From positions 18,076 to 82,075 of the forward strand of contig NZ_JACHHX010000014.1 of the NCBI RefSeq assembly GCF_014202935.1: 64,000 nt of DNA. The letters run 5' to 3'. Each line of letters starts with the position of its first letter. Within the stretch, counting starts at the first letter, position 1. Below are positions 8,106-17,205 of this stretch, one piece after another. Under the pieces are notes generated by a model that was given only the letters and a program-made list of their open reading frames with translations, searched no databases and was not told where the DNA came from. Position numbers and translations under genes: made by a program. Source of the stretch: Rehaibacterium terrae (GTDB lineage Bacteria; Pseudomonadota; Gammaproteobacteria; Xanthomonadales; Xanthomonadaceae).

Positions 8106-9650
8106 TCAGGCTTCCGGTGCGGCCGCCCTGGCCCGGCGGTAGCTGCGGATCTCGCCCGAGCGCAGCCGCGCCCAGTAACGGTCGGTCTCGCGCTTGACCA
8201 CCGGCATCAGCAGGTACACGCCGATCAGGTTCGGGATCGCCATGATGAACAGCAGGCCGTCGGCCAGATCGACGATGCTGCCGAGCTGCATCGTGCAGCC
8301 GACCACCACCATCGCCAGGTAGAAGAACTTGAAGCCGTACAGCACGGCCTTGGACTCCCGCGCCAGGAAGCTGGCCGCCTTGGCGCCGTAGTAGCCCCAG
8401 GTGATGGTGGTGGAGAAGGCGAACAGGAACACGATCGCCGCCAGCACCGGCGGGAACCACGGCATCACCGTGGCGAACGCGGCCGAGGTCAGCTGCACGC
8501 CTTCCACGCCCTCGCCGCCGATGTAGGCGCCGGTGATGATGATGACCAGCGCCGACATGGTGCAGATCACCACGGTATCGGCGAACGGCTCCCACAGCGC
8601 GACCATGCCGGCGGTGACCGGCTCCTTGGTCTTGATCGTGGAGTGGGCGATGGCCGACGAACCCAGGCCGGCCTCGTTGGAGAACGCCGCGCGGCGGAAG
8701 CCGACGATCAGCGCGCCGAGCACGCCGCCGGTGACGCCCTCGGCGGTGAAGGCGCCGTCGAGGATGGCGCCGATCGCGGCAGGAATCTGGCCGACGTTGC
8801 TGAACAGCACCACCAGACAGGCGAGGATGTAGAGCGCGGCCATGCTCGGCACCAGCTTGGCGGTGACGTTGCCGATGCGGGTGATGCCGCCGATCACGAC
8901 CACGCCGGCCAGCACCGCGTAGCCCAGGCCGAACAGCCAGGCCTTGCCGGCCAGGAAACCCGTCGCGCCGCCGGTGGCGGCGAGCATCTGCGAATAGGCC
9001 TGATTGGCCTGGAACATGGCACCGGCGCCGATCGCGCCAAGCATGGTGCAGACCGCGAAGACGATGGCGAGCACCCAGCCGAAGGTCTTGAGCTTGGGAT
9101 AGTTCGCGCCCAGGCCGCGGCTGAGGTAGTACATCGGGCCGCCGGAGATCGTGCCGTCGGCCTTTTCCAGCCGATACATCAGACCCAGCGTGCATTCGAC
9201 GTACTTGGTCGACATCGCCAGCAGGCCGGCCAGGATCATCCAGAACGTCGCGCCCGGCCCACCGATGGTGATCGCCACCGCCACGCCGGCGATGTTGCCC
9301 AGGCCCACCGTGCCGGAGACAGCCGAGGTCAGCGCCTGGAAGTAGCTCACCTCGCCGGGATTCTTCGGGTCGGTGTAGTCGCCGCGCAGCAGGCGGAAGC
9401 CGTGCGCGAAGCCGCGGATGTTGATGAAGCGGAAGTACAGGGTGAAGACGATGCCGGCCAGGATCAGCCAGCCGACGATCAGCGGGAACTGGTTGCCGTT
9501 CACCGGCACCGCATAGAAGATCGCGGACGAGATGGCGTCGGCGACCGGTGCGACGGCGGCATCGATGCGCTCGTCCAGGCCCGCCCCGGCGGCCGGCGTC
9601 GGAAGGACTGCGAGGAGCGCGGAAACCGCGGCAAGCAGGCGATACAGCAT
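8106..9650 (-). CDS. Alanine/glycine:cation symporter (AGCS/AlsT family)
   Basis: A 514-residue sodium-coupled amino-acid permease. After a cleavable-looking signal (MLYRLLAAVSALLAVLPTPAAGAG) come the AGCS hallmarks: FTLYFRFINIRGF, QALTSAVSGTVGLGNIAGVAVAI, GPGATFWM, RRAAFSNEAGLGSS and WGYYGAKA. About ten membrane segments. Start at ATG 9650 with AAGGGG upstream; an in-frame start at 9695 would add 15 unconserved residues. It is the upstream partner of the DAACS symporter, suggesting a shared amino-acid uptake transcript. Separated by 115 bp from the end of the Bat operon, where I see no strong terminator. Confidence 0.92.
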   Translation of the reverse strand: MLYRLLAAVSALLAVLPTPAAGAGLDERIDAAVAPVADAISSAIFYAVPVNGNQFPLIVGWLILAGIVFTLYFRFINIRGFAHGFRLLRGDYTDPKNPGEVSYFQALTSAVSGTVGLGNIAGVAVAITIGGPGATFWMILAGLLAMSTKYVECTLGLMYRLEKADGTISGGPMYYLSRGLGANYPKLKTFGWVLAIVFAVCTMLGAIGAGAMFQANQAYSQMLAATGGATGFLAGKAWLFGLGYAVLAGVVVIGGITRIGNVTAKLVPSMAALYILACLVVLFSNVGQIPAAIGAILDGAFTAEGVTGGVLGALIVGFRRAAFSNEAGLGSSAIAHSTIKTKEPVTAGMVALWEPFADTVVICTMSALVIIITGAYIGGEGVEGVQLTSAAFATVMPWFPPVLAAIVFLFAFSTTITWGYYGAKAASFLARESKAVLYGFKFFYLAMVVVGCTMQLGSIVDLADGLLFIMAIPNLIGVYLLMPVVKRETDRYWARLRSGEIRSYRRARAAAPEA

Positions 9651-9765
9651 TCGACCGTCCCCTTGGGAATTCACACGAAGCCCCGGAGCATACACCAGCC
9701 GTCCCGGCCGGCTCAGTGCCGCGGGTCGGGCCGGCGATGTTGCAGTGCAACCACGACGGGCGCCG

Positions 9766-11442
9766 TCACTCGCCGCGCCGGTGCGCCGGGTAGTGCGGCG
9801 GCAATGCGGCCTCGCCGCTCATCCGCCCCGCCGGGGCAGCGAACGCCGGCGGCCGACGGAAAGCCTCCCGCAGCCGCGCCAGCGCGACCTCGCCATCGCC
9901 ACCGCCCCAGCGCGCGGCATCGAGCGCGCGCACGGCTTCGGCCTGTGCGGGGTCGCACAACCTTTCGGCCAGCGCCGTCAGACCGTGCGGACGCGGCGGC
10001 GGGGCGGCGGTGAGCAGGGCCTCGGTGATGGCCGGCAAATCGCCCTGCGCCAGTGCGCGCCGCAACACCGGCGGAGGTCGCGATGGCGACGCCGCACCGG
10101 CATCGCGGCTGCGCGACGCCGACACCGTCGCGCGCCCCCGGCGCCAGCCCCAAACCAGGGTCGCCAGCCACAGCGCCGCCAGTCCGGCGGTGAGCCACGG
10201 CCAGGGCAGCCCGATGGCGGAGGCCGGCGCATCGGTCCGGGGCGCGTCCGTCGGCTCGGCAGCGGGCACCGCCGCCGTGGGCGGCGCGTGCGTTGCGACC
10301 GGGACGCCGATGCCGGGCTGCAGGGCGATGCGCAACGCCGGCAGTTCGGCACGCGCGGCGCGGTCATGCTCCACGTCCCACCAGTCGATGCCGAACGCGG
10401 GAATCGCGAGCGTGCCCGGCCGGGCGGCGACGACCGCGAAACGGCGCGTCCACTCGACCACGGGACGGCCGTCGCGCACGCGCTCGCGCACGGCCGGGGC
10501 TTCGGGATAGATCTGCACGCCGTCGATGGCGGGCAGTGCGATTTCCGGGAACTGCTCGGCGGTGATGCCTTCGGCCTCGGCGCGCACGGTGAGCGTGAAC
10601 GGTTCGCCGGCGCGGGCGGTGTCCGGCGCGTCCTCGAAGCGCAGCTCGATGCGCCGTGCCGGCAACCAGGGCCGGGCGGCAGCGGGCGGGCGCGGCCGCA
10701 CTTCGAGCACGAACGGCTCGCCGAGCGCGTTGAGGATCTGCCCGGTGCCGAAGCGCGAGCCGGCGCCGCCGAGGGTGCGGCCGCGGAAACGTGCCGGCGG
10801 CAGCTCCAGCGCACCGCTGCGTTCGGGGATCAGCACGTAGCGGCGCTCGACGACGGTGTAGCGGATGCCGTCGAGCACGCGCACGTAGTTGCTGTCCTCG
10901 CCGAGCCGGCGCAGCACGGCGCCGGCCGGCTCGGGCGCGTCGAGCTGGCCTTCGAGCAGGGTGACGGTGTAATGCAGGCGCACGGTGTAGACGACCGCCT
11001 GCTGCACGTAGGGCGTGGTGGTTTCGATTTCGGTTTCGAGGAACACCGGGTCGCCGGCGGCGGCCGAGCGGGGGCGTGGCGCGGTCACGGTGAGGGTGAG
11101 CGGCGCAGTGCGGTCGCTGCCGACGGCGATCGGCGGAATGGTGAGTTCGCCGATGCGGCGCGGCTCCAGCGCCACCGCCCACAGCGCGCGGGTGACGGCG
11201 CGGCCGTTGGCGATGCTGGCCTCGCTGCGGCTGGAACTGCCACGGATGTCGAAGTCGGCGGCCAGCGGCGAAAAATCCGGCCGCGCCATGCTGTCGGTGA
11301 CCTCGATGTTCAGCGTCACCGTCTCGCCCAGCTCGATGCGGTCGCGGTCGAGCCAGGCGCGCGGGGTGGCACCGGTGGCGTCGATGGACAGCAGCAGGCA
11401 CGCGAGCGCCAGCGATAACGTCGGAAATAGCGACCGCTTCAT
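9766..11442 (-). CDS. batD: BatD-like protein (aerotolerance/oxygen tolerance operon)
   Basis: A 558-residue exported, membrane-anchored protein: Sec signal (LSLALACLLLSIDATGA), repeated Ig-like beta domains (ARAWLDRDRIELGETVTLNIEV; PPARFRGRTLGG), a transmembrane helix near residue 420-445 (WPWLTAGLAALWLATLVWGW) and a cytoplasmic C-terminal helical domain. This is the BatD architecture. BatD is thought to act with VWA proteins at the periplasmic face; its biochemical role is unsettled. Start ATG 11442 overlaps the batBC stop as ATGA, indicating translational coupling. It is the last Bat gene of the operon. Confidence 0.88.
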   Translation of the reverse strand: MKRSLFPTLSLALACLLLSIDATGATPRAWLDRDRIELGETVTLNIEVTDSMARPDFSPLAADFDIRGSSSRSEASIANGRAVTRALWAVALEPRRIGELTIPPIAVGSDRTAPLTLTVTAPRPRSAAAGDPVFLETEIETTTPYVQQAVVYTVRLHYTVTLLEGQLDAPEPAGAVLRRLGEDSNYVRVLDGIRYTVVERRYVLIPERSGALELPPARFRGRTLGGAGSRFGTGQILNALGEPFVLEVRPRPPAAARPWLPARRIELRFEDAPDTARAGEPFTLTVRAEAEGITAEQFPEIALPAIDGVQIYPEAPAVRERVRDGRPVVEWTRRFAVVAARPGTLAIPAFGIDWWDVEHDRAARAELPALRIALQPGIGVPVATHAPPTAAVPAAEPTDAPRTDAPASAIGLPWPWLTAGLAALWLATLVWGWRRGRATVSASRSRDAGAASPSRPPPVLRRALAQGDLPAITEALLTAAPPPRPHGLTALAERLCDPAQAEAVRALDAARWGGGDGEVALARLREAFRRPPAFAAPAGRMSGEAALPPHYPAHRRGE

Positions 11443-13238
11443 CGGGGCGGGTGTCCTTCGCTGAGTCGACGCTGGTATTCCAGCGCGAATTTGCGCCGCA
11501 GCAGGCCGCCCGGATCGTCCGGCACGCGGCGCAGCCACTGTTCGATGGCGCGGCGCTGCTCCTCCTCGGCGAGCGCGGCGGCATCGAGCGGAGATTCGTC
11601 CTCAGCCGGCGACCGGCCCTGCTCCAGCGCCTGCTGCATGGCCTCGCGCAGCGCCTGCTCGGCAGCGGCGGCCTCCTCCTCGCTCAGCGGCGAGTCCTGC
11701 TCGCCTTCGGCGCCTTGCTGCGGACCGGATTCGCCCGACGAGTCGTCGCCCTCCTCCGGCGGCGAAGACTCGCCGGAAGCGTCACCCTTCTCGCCCTGCG
11801 CGCGCTCGGATTTCTCGTCGGGTTCGCCGGGCTCGCCCTCGCCGCCCGCGCCCGCTTCCGGCGGCGGCTGTTGCGCCAGCCAGTCCCGCAGGGCCTGCCG
11901 GTTGGCGGCGGCATCGGCGAAGTCGGGATCGCGCGCCAGTGCTTCGTCGTAGGCCTGCAGGGCGGCGTCGAACCGCCCGGCCTGCGCGAGCGCATTGCCG
12001 CGGTTGTAATGCGACACGGCATCGTCGCGCTGCGACCAGGCGGCGATGGCGGCCTCCCAGTCCTGCTGGCGATAGGCGGCGGCGCCGGCCAATGCCGGAT
12101 CGTGGGCGAGCCGGCGCGCCTGTTCGGCGTCACCGTCCTGCAGGGCGCGCCAGGCGCGCTGGTCGTCGCGCAGCCACAGCGCAGCCCAGTCGACCGCCTG
12201 CACCGGCGGCGCCGGCAGCCACAGCGCGCCCACCAGCAGCACCATCAGCACGCCGCGGCGGAAGCCAAGCAGCGCCAGCGCCAGCAAGGCCGGCAGCAGC
12301 CAGTAGCCCGCGTCGTGCCAGCGCAGCGCCTCGCCCCCGCCGGCCTGCGCCTGCGCGGCGCGCGGGTCGAGCACATCCAGCGTCTGCAGATCGGAGGCGT
12401 CGGCCTGCAGGACGGCGAAGCGTCCGCCACCGGCCTCGGCCACGGCGCGCAGCGCGTCGCCGTCCAGCCGCGCGATGCGCAGCCGGCCTGCGCCATCGGT
12501 GACGAAACCGCCGTCGGCCTGCCGCACCGGTGCGCCTTCCGGGGTGCCGACGGCAAGCGCGGAGACCCGGATACCGGCGGCATGCGCCGCGCGGGCGGAC
12601 GCCACGACGGCGGTGGGGTCGTCGAAAGCCGAGGCGATCAGCAGGATGTCGCCGCGCGCATGGCCGGCATTGGCGAGCAGCGTACGGGCATGGGCGATGG
12701 CGCGGTCGCCGCGCTGGCCGTCGACCGGCATCAGCGTGGGATCGAGCGCGTCGAGCAGGTTGCGCAGGTTGCCGACGTCGTCGGTCAGCGGGGCGACGGT
12801 GAAGGCATCGCCGGCGTAGGCCAGCAGCGCGATCGGCCCGCCCTGGCGCAGTTCGAGCAGTTGCGCCAGCTTGAGGCGTGCGCGCAGCAGCCGGCTCGGC
12901 GGCGTATCGGCCGCCGACATCGCGCTCGACAGCTCCAACGCGACCACCAATGGCGCGTCGCTCTGCCAGAGTTCGACCGGCTGCTGCCGCCAGGCCGGGC
13001 CGGCCAGCGCGGTCACCGCAAGCGTCCAGGCCAGCACGATGCCGAACAGGCCGAGGTGGCGACGGCGCGGCGGTGCGGCTTCGAGCAGGGCCGGCAGCAG
13101 GTGCGGATCGACGGCCCGCCGCCACACGTCGTCCCGCGTCTGGCGACGCCGCCACAGCCAGACGACGACAGGCAACGCCGGCACCGCCCAGAACCATTCC
13201 GGGCGGAGGAAATGCGGCCACAGCGCGGTGAGGTTCAT
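11439..13238 (-). CDS. batB: BatB-BatC fusion: VWA domain plus TPR protein
   Basis: A 599-residue protein. The first half is a BatB-type membrane-anchored VWA domain (helix at about 15-30 and 63-80, VWA about 95-290, exit helix about 315-345). The second half is a BatC-like TPR segment (SHYNRGNALAQAGRFDAALQAYDEAL, about 430-465) followed by an acidic Glu/Ser/Gly-rich linker and a conserved LRRKFALEYQRR tail. BatB and BatC are separate in many genomes. The MIDAS is degenerate: the DxSxS position reads ELSSA (E102, S104, A106), so metal binding may be lost, unlike BatA. ATGA overlaps with genes on both sides. Confidence 0.88.
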   Translation of the reverse strand: MNLTALWPHFLRPEWFWAVPALPVVVWLWRRRQTRDDVWRRAVDPHLLPALLEAAPPRRRHLGLFGIVLAWTLAVTALAGPAWRQQPVELWQSDAPLVVALELSSAMSAADTPPSRLLRARLKLAQLLELRQGGPIALLAYAGDAFTVAPLTDDVGNLRNLLDALDPTLMPVDGQRGDRAIAHARTLLANAGHARGDILLIASAFDDPTAVVASARAAHAAGIRVSALAVGTPEGAPVRQADGGFVTDGAGRLRIARLDGDALRAVAEAGGGRFAVLQADASDLQTLDVLDPRAAQAQAGGGEALRWHDAGYWLLPALLALALLGFRRGVLMVLLVGALWLPAPPVQAVDWAALWLRDDQRAWRALQDGDAEQARRLAHDPALAGAAAYRQQDWEAAIAAWSQRDDAVSHYNRGNALAQAGRFDAALQAYDEALARDPDFADAAANRQALRDWLAQQPPPEAGAGGEGEPGEPDEKSERAQGEKGDASGESSPPEEGDDSSGESGPQQGAEGEQDSPLSEEEAAAAEQALREAMQQALEQGRSPAEDESPLDAAALAEEEQRRAIEQWLRRVPDDPGGLLRRKFALEYQRRLSEGHPPR

Positions 13239-14230
13239 GCGCGCGCCTCCCGCCGCGGCACCGCCAGCGCCAGCAAGGTCAGCACCAGCGCCGTGCCGAG
13301 CGGCCAGGGATACAGCTCGCGCCGCGGGCGCTGCGGCCGGCCTTCGTGGGTGATGGCTTCGAGCCGGTCGAGCTCGGCGTAGATGCCGGCCAGTTCGTCG
13401 GTGTCGCGGGCGCGGAAGAAGCGGCCGCCGGTCCGCGCGCTGATCGCGCGCAGCGCATCCTCGTCGATCTCCGGCTCGCTGCGCCCGAACGGCAGCCCGA
13501 ACGCGCCGCTGCGCACCTCGCCGCCGAAGCCGATGGTGTGGACGCGGATACGCTCGAGTACGGCCAGTTCGGCCGCCTTCTCGGGCGGCACCACACCGGC
13601 GTTGTTGACCCCGTCGGTGAGCAGGATGATCACCCGGTTCGGGTTCGGGCGCTCGGGATCGGCCTGCTCGCGCAGCCGCTTGACCGACAGCGCCAGCGCG
13701 TCGCCGATGGCCGTCTCGCGACCGGCCAGGCCGACCACGCTGTCGAGCACCTGTTGGCGTACGGTTTCCAGATCGAAGGTGAGCGGCGTGACCGCGTACG
13801 CGCGCTGGCCGAACAGCACCAGGCCGACCCGGTCGCCGGCGCGGCGGTCGAGGAAGTCGGCGAGCACCGCCTTGACCGCGGTCAGCCGATCCACTGGCCG
13901 CCCGGCCAGACGCATGTCGGTCTCGCTCATGCTGCCGGACAGATCCACCGCCAGCATCAGGTCGCGGCCGCTGCGCGGCGGCATGTCGGCCTCGGCCAGC
14001 GCCTGTGGTCGCGCCAGCGCCACGCACAGCAACGCCCACACCAGCCACAGCCAGCGCGGCGCGCCACGCAGGCCGGCGCGACCGGGCGCGATGCCGGCGA
14101 GCGCGGCGATCTCCTGGCGATGCGGCAGCCGCAGCGCCGCGGCGTGGCTGCGCGCGGCCGGCAGCAGCCGCTGCCACAGCCACGGCAGCGGCAGCAGGGC
14201 GAGCAGCCAGGGCCAGACAAACTCAGGCAT
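13235..14230 (-). CDS. batA: BatA-like VWA domain protein
   Basis: A 331-residue inner-membrane protein with N-terminal helices (about 4-20, 60-75), a von Willebrand A domain with an intact MIDAS (D96-L-S98-G-S100, and LLTDGVNNAG), and a C-terminal anchoring helix. In Bat/MoxR systems such proteins interact with the MoxR ATPase and support envelope stress or oxygen tolerance; the mechanism is unresolved. Start ATG 14230 is preferred over the adjoining GTG at 14233. It overlaps the DUF4381 stop by 8 bp and hands over to batB through ATGA, so all are one operon. Confidence 0.92.
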   Translation of the reverse strand: MPEFVWPWLLALLPLPWLWQRLLPAARSHAAALRLPHRQEIAALAGIAPGRAGLRGAPRWLWLVWALLCVALARPQALAEADMPPRSGRDLMLAVDLSGSMSETDMRLAGRPVDRLTAVKAVLADFLDRRAGDRVGLVLFGQRAYAVTPLTFDLETVRQQVLDSVVGLAGRETAIGDALALSVKRLREQADPERPNPNRVIILLTDGVNNAGVVPPEKAAELAVLERIRVHTIGFGGEVRSGAFGLPFGRSEPEIDEDALRAISARTGGRFFRARDTDELAGIYAELDRLEAITHEGRPQRPRRELYPWPLGTALVLTLLALAVPRREARA

Positions 14231-14687
14231 CACCCGGCTCCGCCAGTGTCAGCAGCCGGTCTCGAACCAGCGCACGCAGCGCCTCGCGCGGCCAGTCGCC
14301 GGCGGACGGGCGGAACGGCGCCTCCAAAAGCGCACGCCCCACGCCCTGCGAGAACGCGCGGCGCGGGTCGTCGCCATCGAGGAAGCGCAGCCAGGCCTCG
14401 CCGGCCAGGGCGGCCGCGGCCGGGTCGCGCAGGCGCGCGGCGCGGCGCAGCAGCGAGGACAGCGCGGCGGCTTCCTCGGCGGCGTCGCGCGCGGTGGCCA
14501 ATGCCGTGTCGAACTCGGCCAGCAGCGCGCGACGACGGCGGCGGCGGCGCCAGGCGCGCAAGGCGCGGCGAGCGAGCGCGACGATGACGATCAGCGCCAG
14601 CGCGATCAGTACCCACCACCCGGGCGCGGGCGGCCACAGGCCCGGCTCGGGCGGCAGATGGATGTCGCGCAGCGGCGGCAGGTTCAT
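14223..14687 (-). CDS. DUF4381 domain membrane protein of the MoxR-Bat operon
   Basis: A 154-residue protein with the opening LRDIHLPPEP seen in DUF4381 proteins, one transmembrane helix (about 25-42, WWVLIALALIVIVALA), a very basic RRALRAWRRRRRRR stretch on the cytoplasmic side, and a helical domain containing GEAWLRFLDGDD. The family is found almost only between DUF58 and VWA genes in MoxR operons, as here; function unknown. ATG 14687 overlaps the DUF58 stop (ATGA). Confidence 0.88.
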   Translation of the reverse strand: MNLPPLRDIHLPPEPGLWPPAPGWWVLIALALIVIVALARRALRAWRRRRRRRALLAEFDTALATARDAAEEAAALSSLLRRAARLRDPAAAALAGEAWLRFLDGDDPRRAFSQGVGRALLEAPFRPSAGDWPREALRALVRDRLLTLAEPGDA

Positions 14688-15595
14688 GCCACCTCCGCCT
14701 GGCGGGCCTGCCAGAGCGAGAGCAGCGGTTCGATCGGGTCGTCGCTGCGCAGCACGCGGCAGCCGACGCGCAGGCGCGTCAGCCGCGCCTGCGCGGCATC
14801 GAGGCGGGCGGCGAAGGTCTCCATCCACGCCGCGCGCACCCGCCCATCGCCCAGGTCGAGTTCGTGGCGCTGCGCGGCCTGGATCGGCAGGCGCGCGACG
14901 GGCGGGTCGAGTTCCAGCGGATCGGCCAGCAGCACGCAGGCCACGTCCATGTGCGCCGACAGCGCGGCCAGCCGTGCGTCGGGCACGTCCCGCAGACTGT
15001 GCGGGTCGGCCAGCAACAGCACGCGCGCGCCCGGGTGCAGCAGGCGGGCGGCATTGCGCAGCGCGTGGTCGAGCCCGTCGTCGGCTGCGGGCGGTCCGGC
15101 ATACCAGCGCGCCAGCGCGCCGAGCACATGCAGCACGCCGCGCGCGCCGCCGGCCGGCGCCACCGGCGCCTCGCCGCGACTGCCGCGCAGCGCGGCAACG
15201 CGGTCGCCGGCGCGTTGCGCGGCCCAGGCCAGCAGCGCCCCGGCGCGCGCCGCCTGCACCGACTTGAAGCGTGCGCGGGTGCCGAAATACAGGCGCGGAT
15301 CGGTGTCGCAGACCAGCAACGTGACCCGTTCGCGCTCGGCGTGGAAGAGTTTGGTATGCGCGCGCCCGGTGCGGGCGGTGACGCGCCAGTCGATGTGCCG
15401 CACCTCGTCGCCCGGCGAATACGGCCGCGACTCGGCGTACTCCATGCCGCGCCCGCGCAGCGCCGAACTGGCTGGCCCGTGGGTCGACCGCGCCGCCCGC
15501 CGCGCCGGCGGCCAGGCGCGCACCGCCTCACGCAGTGCGATCAGTTCGGCCAGATCGGGGCGCAGGCCGGAAGCGGTGGCGGGGAGTTCACTCAT
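14684..15595 (-). CDS. DUF58 domain protein of the MoxR-Bat operon
   Basis: A 303-residue soluble protein. The central DUF58 signature is clear: GRGMEYAESRPYSPGDE, then HIDWRVTARTGRAHTK and ERERVTLLVCDTDPRLYFGT. DUF58 proteins have a VWA-like fold at the C-terminus and always accompany MoxR ATPases; they are presumed adaptors or substrates. Coupled downstream to DUF4381 by ATGA overlap and preceded by a 113-bp gap after moxR that contains a two-unit heptamer repeat at 15597. Confidence 0.92.
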   Translation of the reverse strand: MSELPATASGLRPDLAELIALREAVRAWPPARRAARSTHGPASSALRGRGMEYAESRPYSPGDEVRHIDWRVTARTGRAHTKLFHAERERVTLLVCDTDPRLYFGTRARFKSVQAARAGALLAWAAQRAGDRVAALRGSRGEAPVAPAGGARGVLHVLGALARWYAGPPAADDGLDHALRNAARLLHPGARVLLLADPHSLRDVPDARLAALSAHMDVACVLLADPLELDPPVARLPIQAAQRHELDLGDGRVRAAWMETFAARLDAAQARLTRLRVGCRVLRSDDPIEPLLSLWQARQAEVA

Positions 15596-15596
15596 C

Positions 15597-15613
15597 GGGA
15601 CTCGGGACTCGGA
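15597..15613. repeat. Heptamer repeat, two units GGGACTC
   Basis: GGGACTC occurs twice (15597-15603, 15604-15610) followed by a partial unit GGAG, directly upstream of the DUF58 start codon. Same 7-bp family as 32702, 35383, 38701 and 38751. Confidence 0.6.
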
Positions 15614-15708
15614 GCAAGCGTGATCACGGGCTTCCCGGCATGCGGGCCAGACTCGCTGCGGCCTGTGCGCTGCACTTGCATCGAGCTGGCGACCTCAGCG
15701 TCGCTGGC

Positions 15709-16701
<993 letters not shown>

Positions 16702-16863
16702 GTGGCGAGTCTGTCGGGTACCGGTGGGGATTGACCAGCGGTCGGGGCGCGGGTTCACACGACGAACGCCACCCCGGCGCCGGAACCGTCAGCCTCGGCG
16801 CTCGCTGCCCCCGTGGCAAGTGACGAAAGCTGCCCCACCGACGGCAGAGGACGTTGCCCCGAA

Positions 16864-16968
16864 GCCGGAAACGAGTGGAGAGGAGCGAGAAGTGAGAGAA
16901 AAGCTGACTTCGACCAGCCGACGCTTTCGCTCACTTCCCACTCATCTGCACTCACTCCTCGTTTCGGG
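16864..16968. repeat. Imperfect inverted-repeat intergenic element
   Basis: In the 504-bp gap between moxR and pilQ. Outer arms CCGGAAACGAG and CTCGTTTCGGG, inner arms AAGTGAGAG-AAAAGC (from 16890) and GCTTTCGCTCACTT (16923-16936) let the whole 105 bp fold on itself. No ORF. It precedes the REPIN-like pair and the pilQ terminator in the same gap. Confidence 0.6.
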
Positions 16969-17023
16969 ATCGCGGCTTACGCCTCCTGCAGCCGGACGGG
17001 TCTGATGGTCGCTGCGGCCCTCT

Positions 17024-17094
17024 TTGTGGGAGCCGCCATGGTGGCGGTGCATGCACCGCCAGGGCGCCGGCTGCGGCCATGGCCGCTCCCGCAA
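17024..17094. repeat. REPIN-like pair of inverted REP sequences
   Basis: Left REP: TGTGGGAG followed by the palindrome CCGCCATGGTGGCGG (about 17025-17046). Right REP, inverted: TGCGGGAG followed by CGGCCATGGCCG on the minus strand (about 17093-17072). The GGAG-plus-hairpin layout in two inverted copies around a short spacer (GTGCATGCAC palindrome, 17047-17056) is the REP/REPIN arrangement mobilised by RAYT transposases. No RAYT gene is in the window. Confidence 0.7.
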
Positions 17095-17156
17095 GACGGC
17101 CGCAGCCGGCGGCCGCGGCGGCGCGGCGACCGGTCCGGCAACGAAGCCCGGAAAGA

Positions 17157-17181
17157 CGAAGGGCCGCAATGCGGCCCTTCG
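17157..17181 (-). terminator. Rho-independent terminator of the pil operon
   Basis: A perfect 11-bp stem CGAAGGGCCGC / GCGGCCCTTCG with loop AAT, 25 bp beyond the pilQ stop. Read on the minus strand it is followed by TCTTTCCGG, a short U-containing tail. Confidence 0.75.
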
Positions 17182-17205
17182 TGTCTGCGCGTCCGTGACC
17201 CTCCG

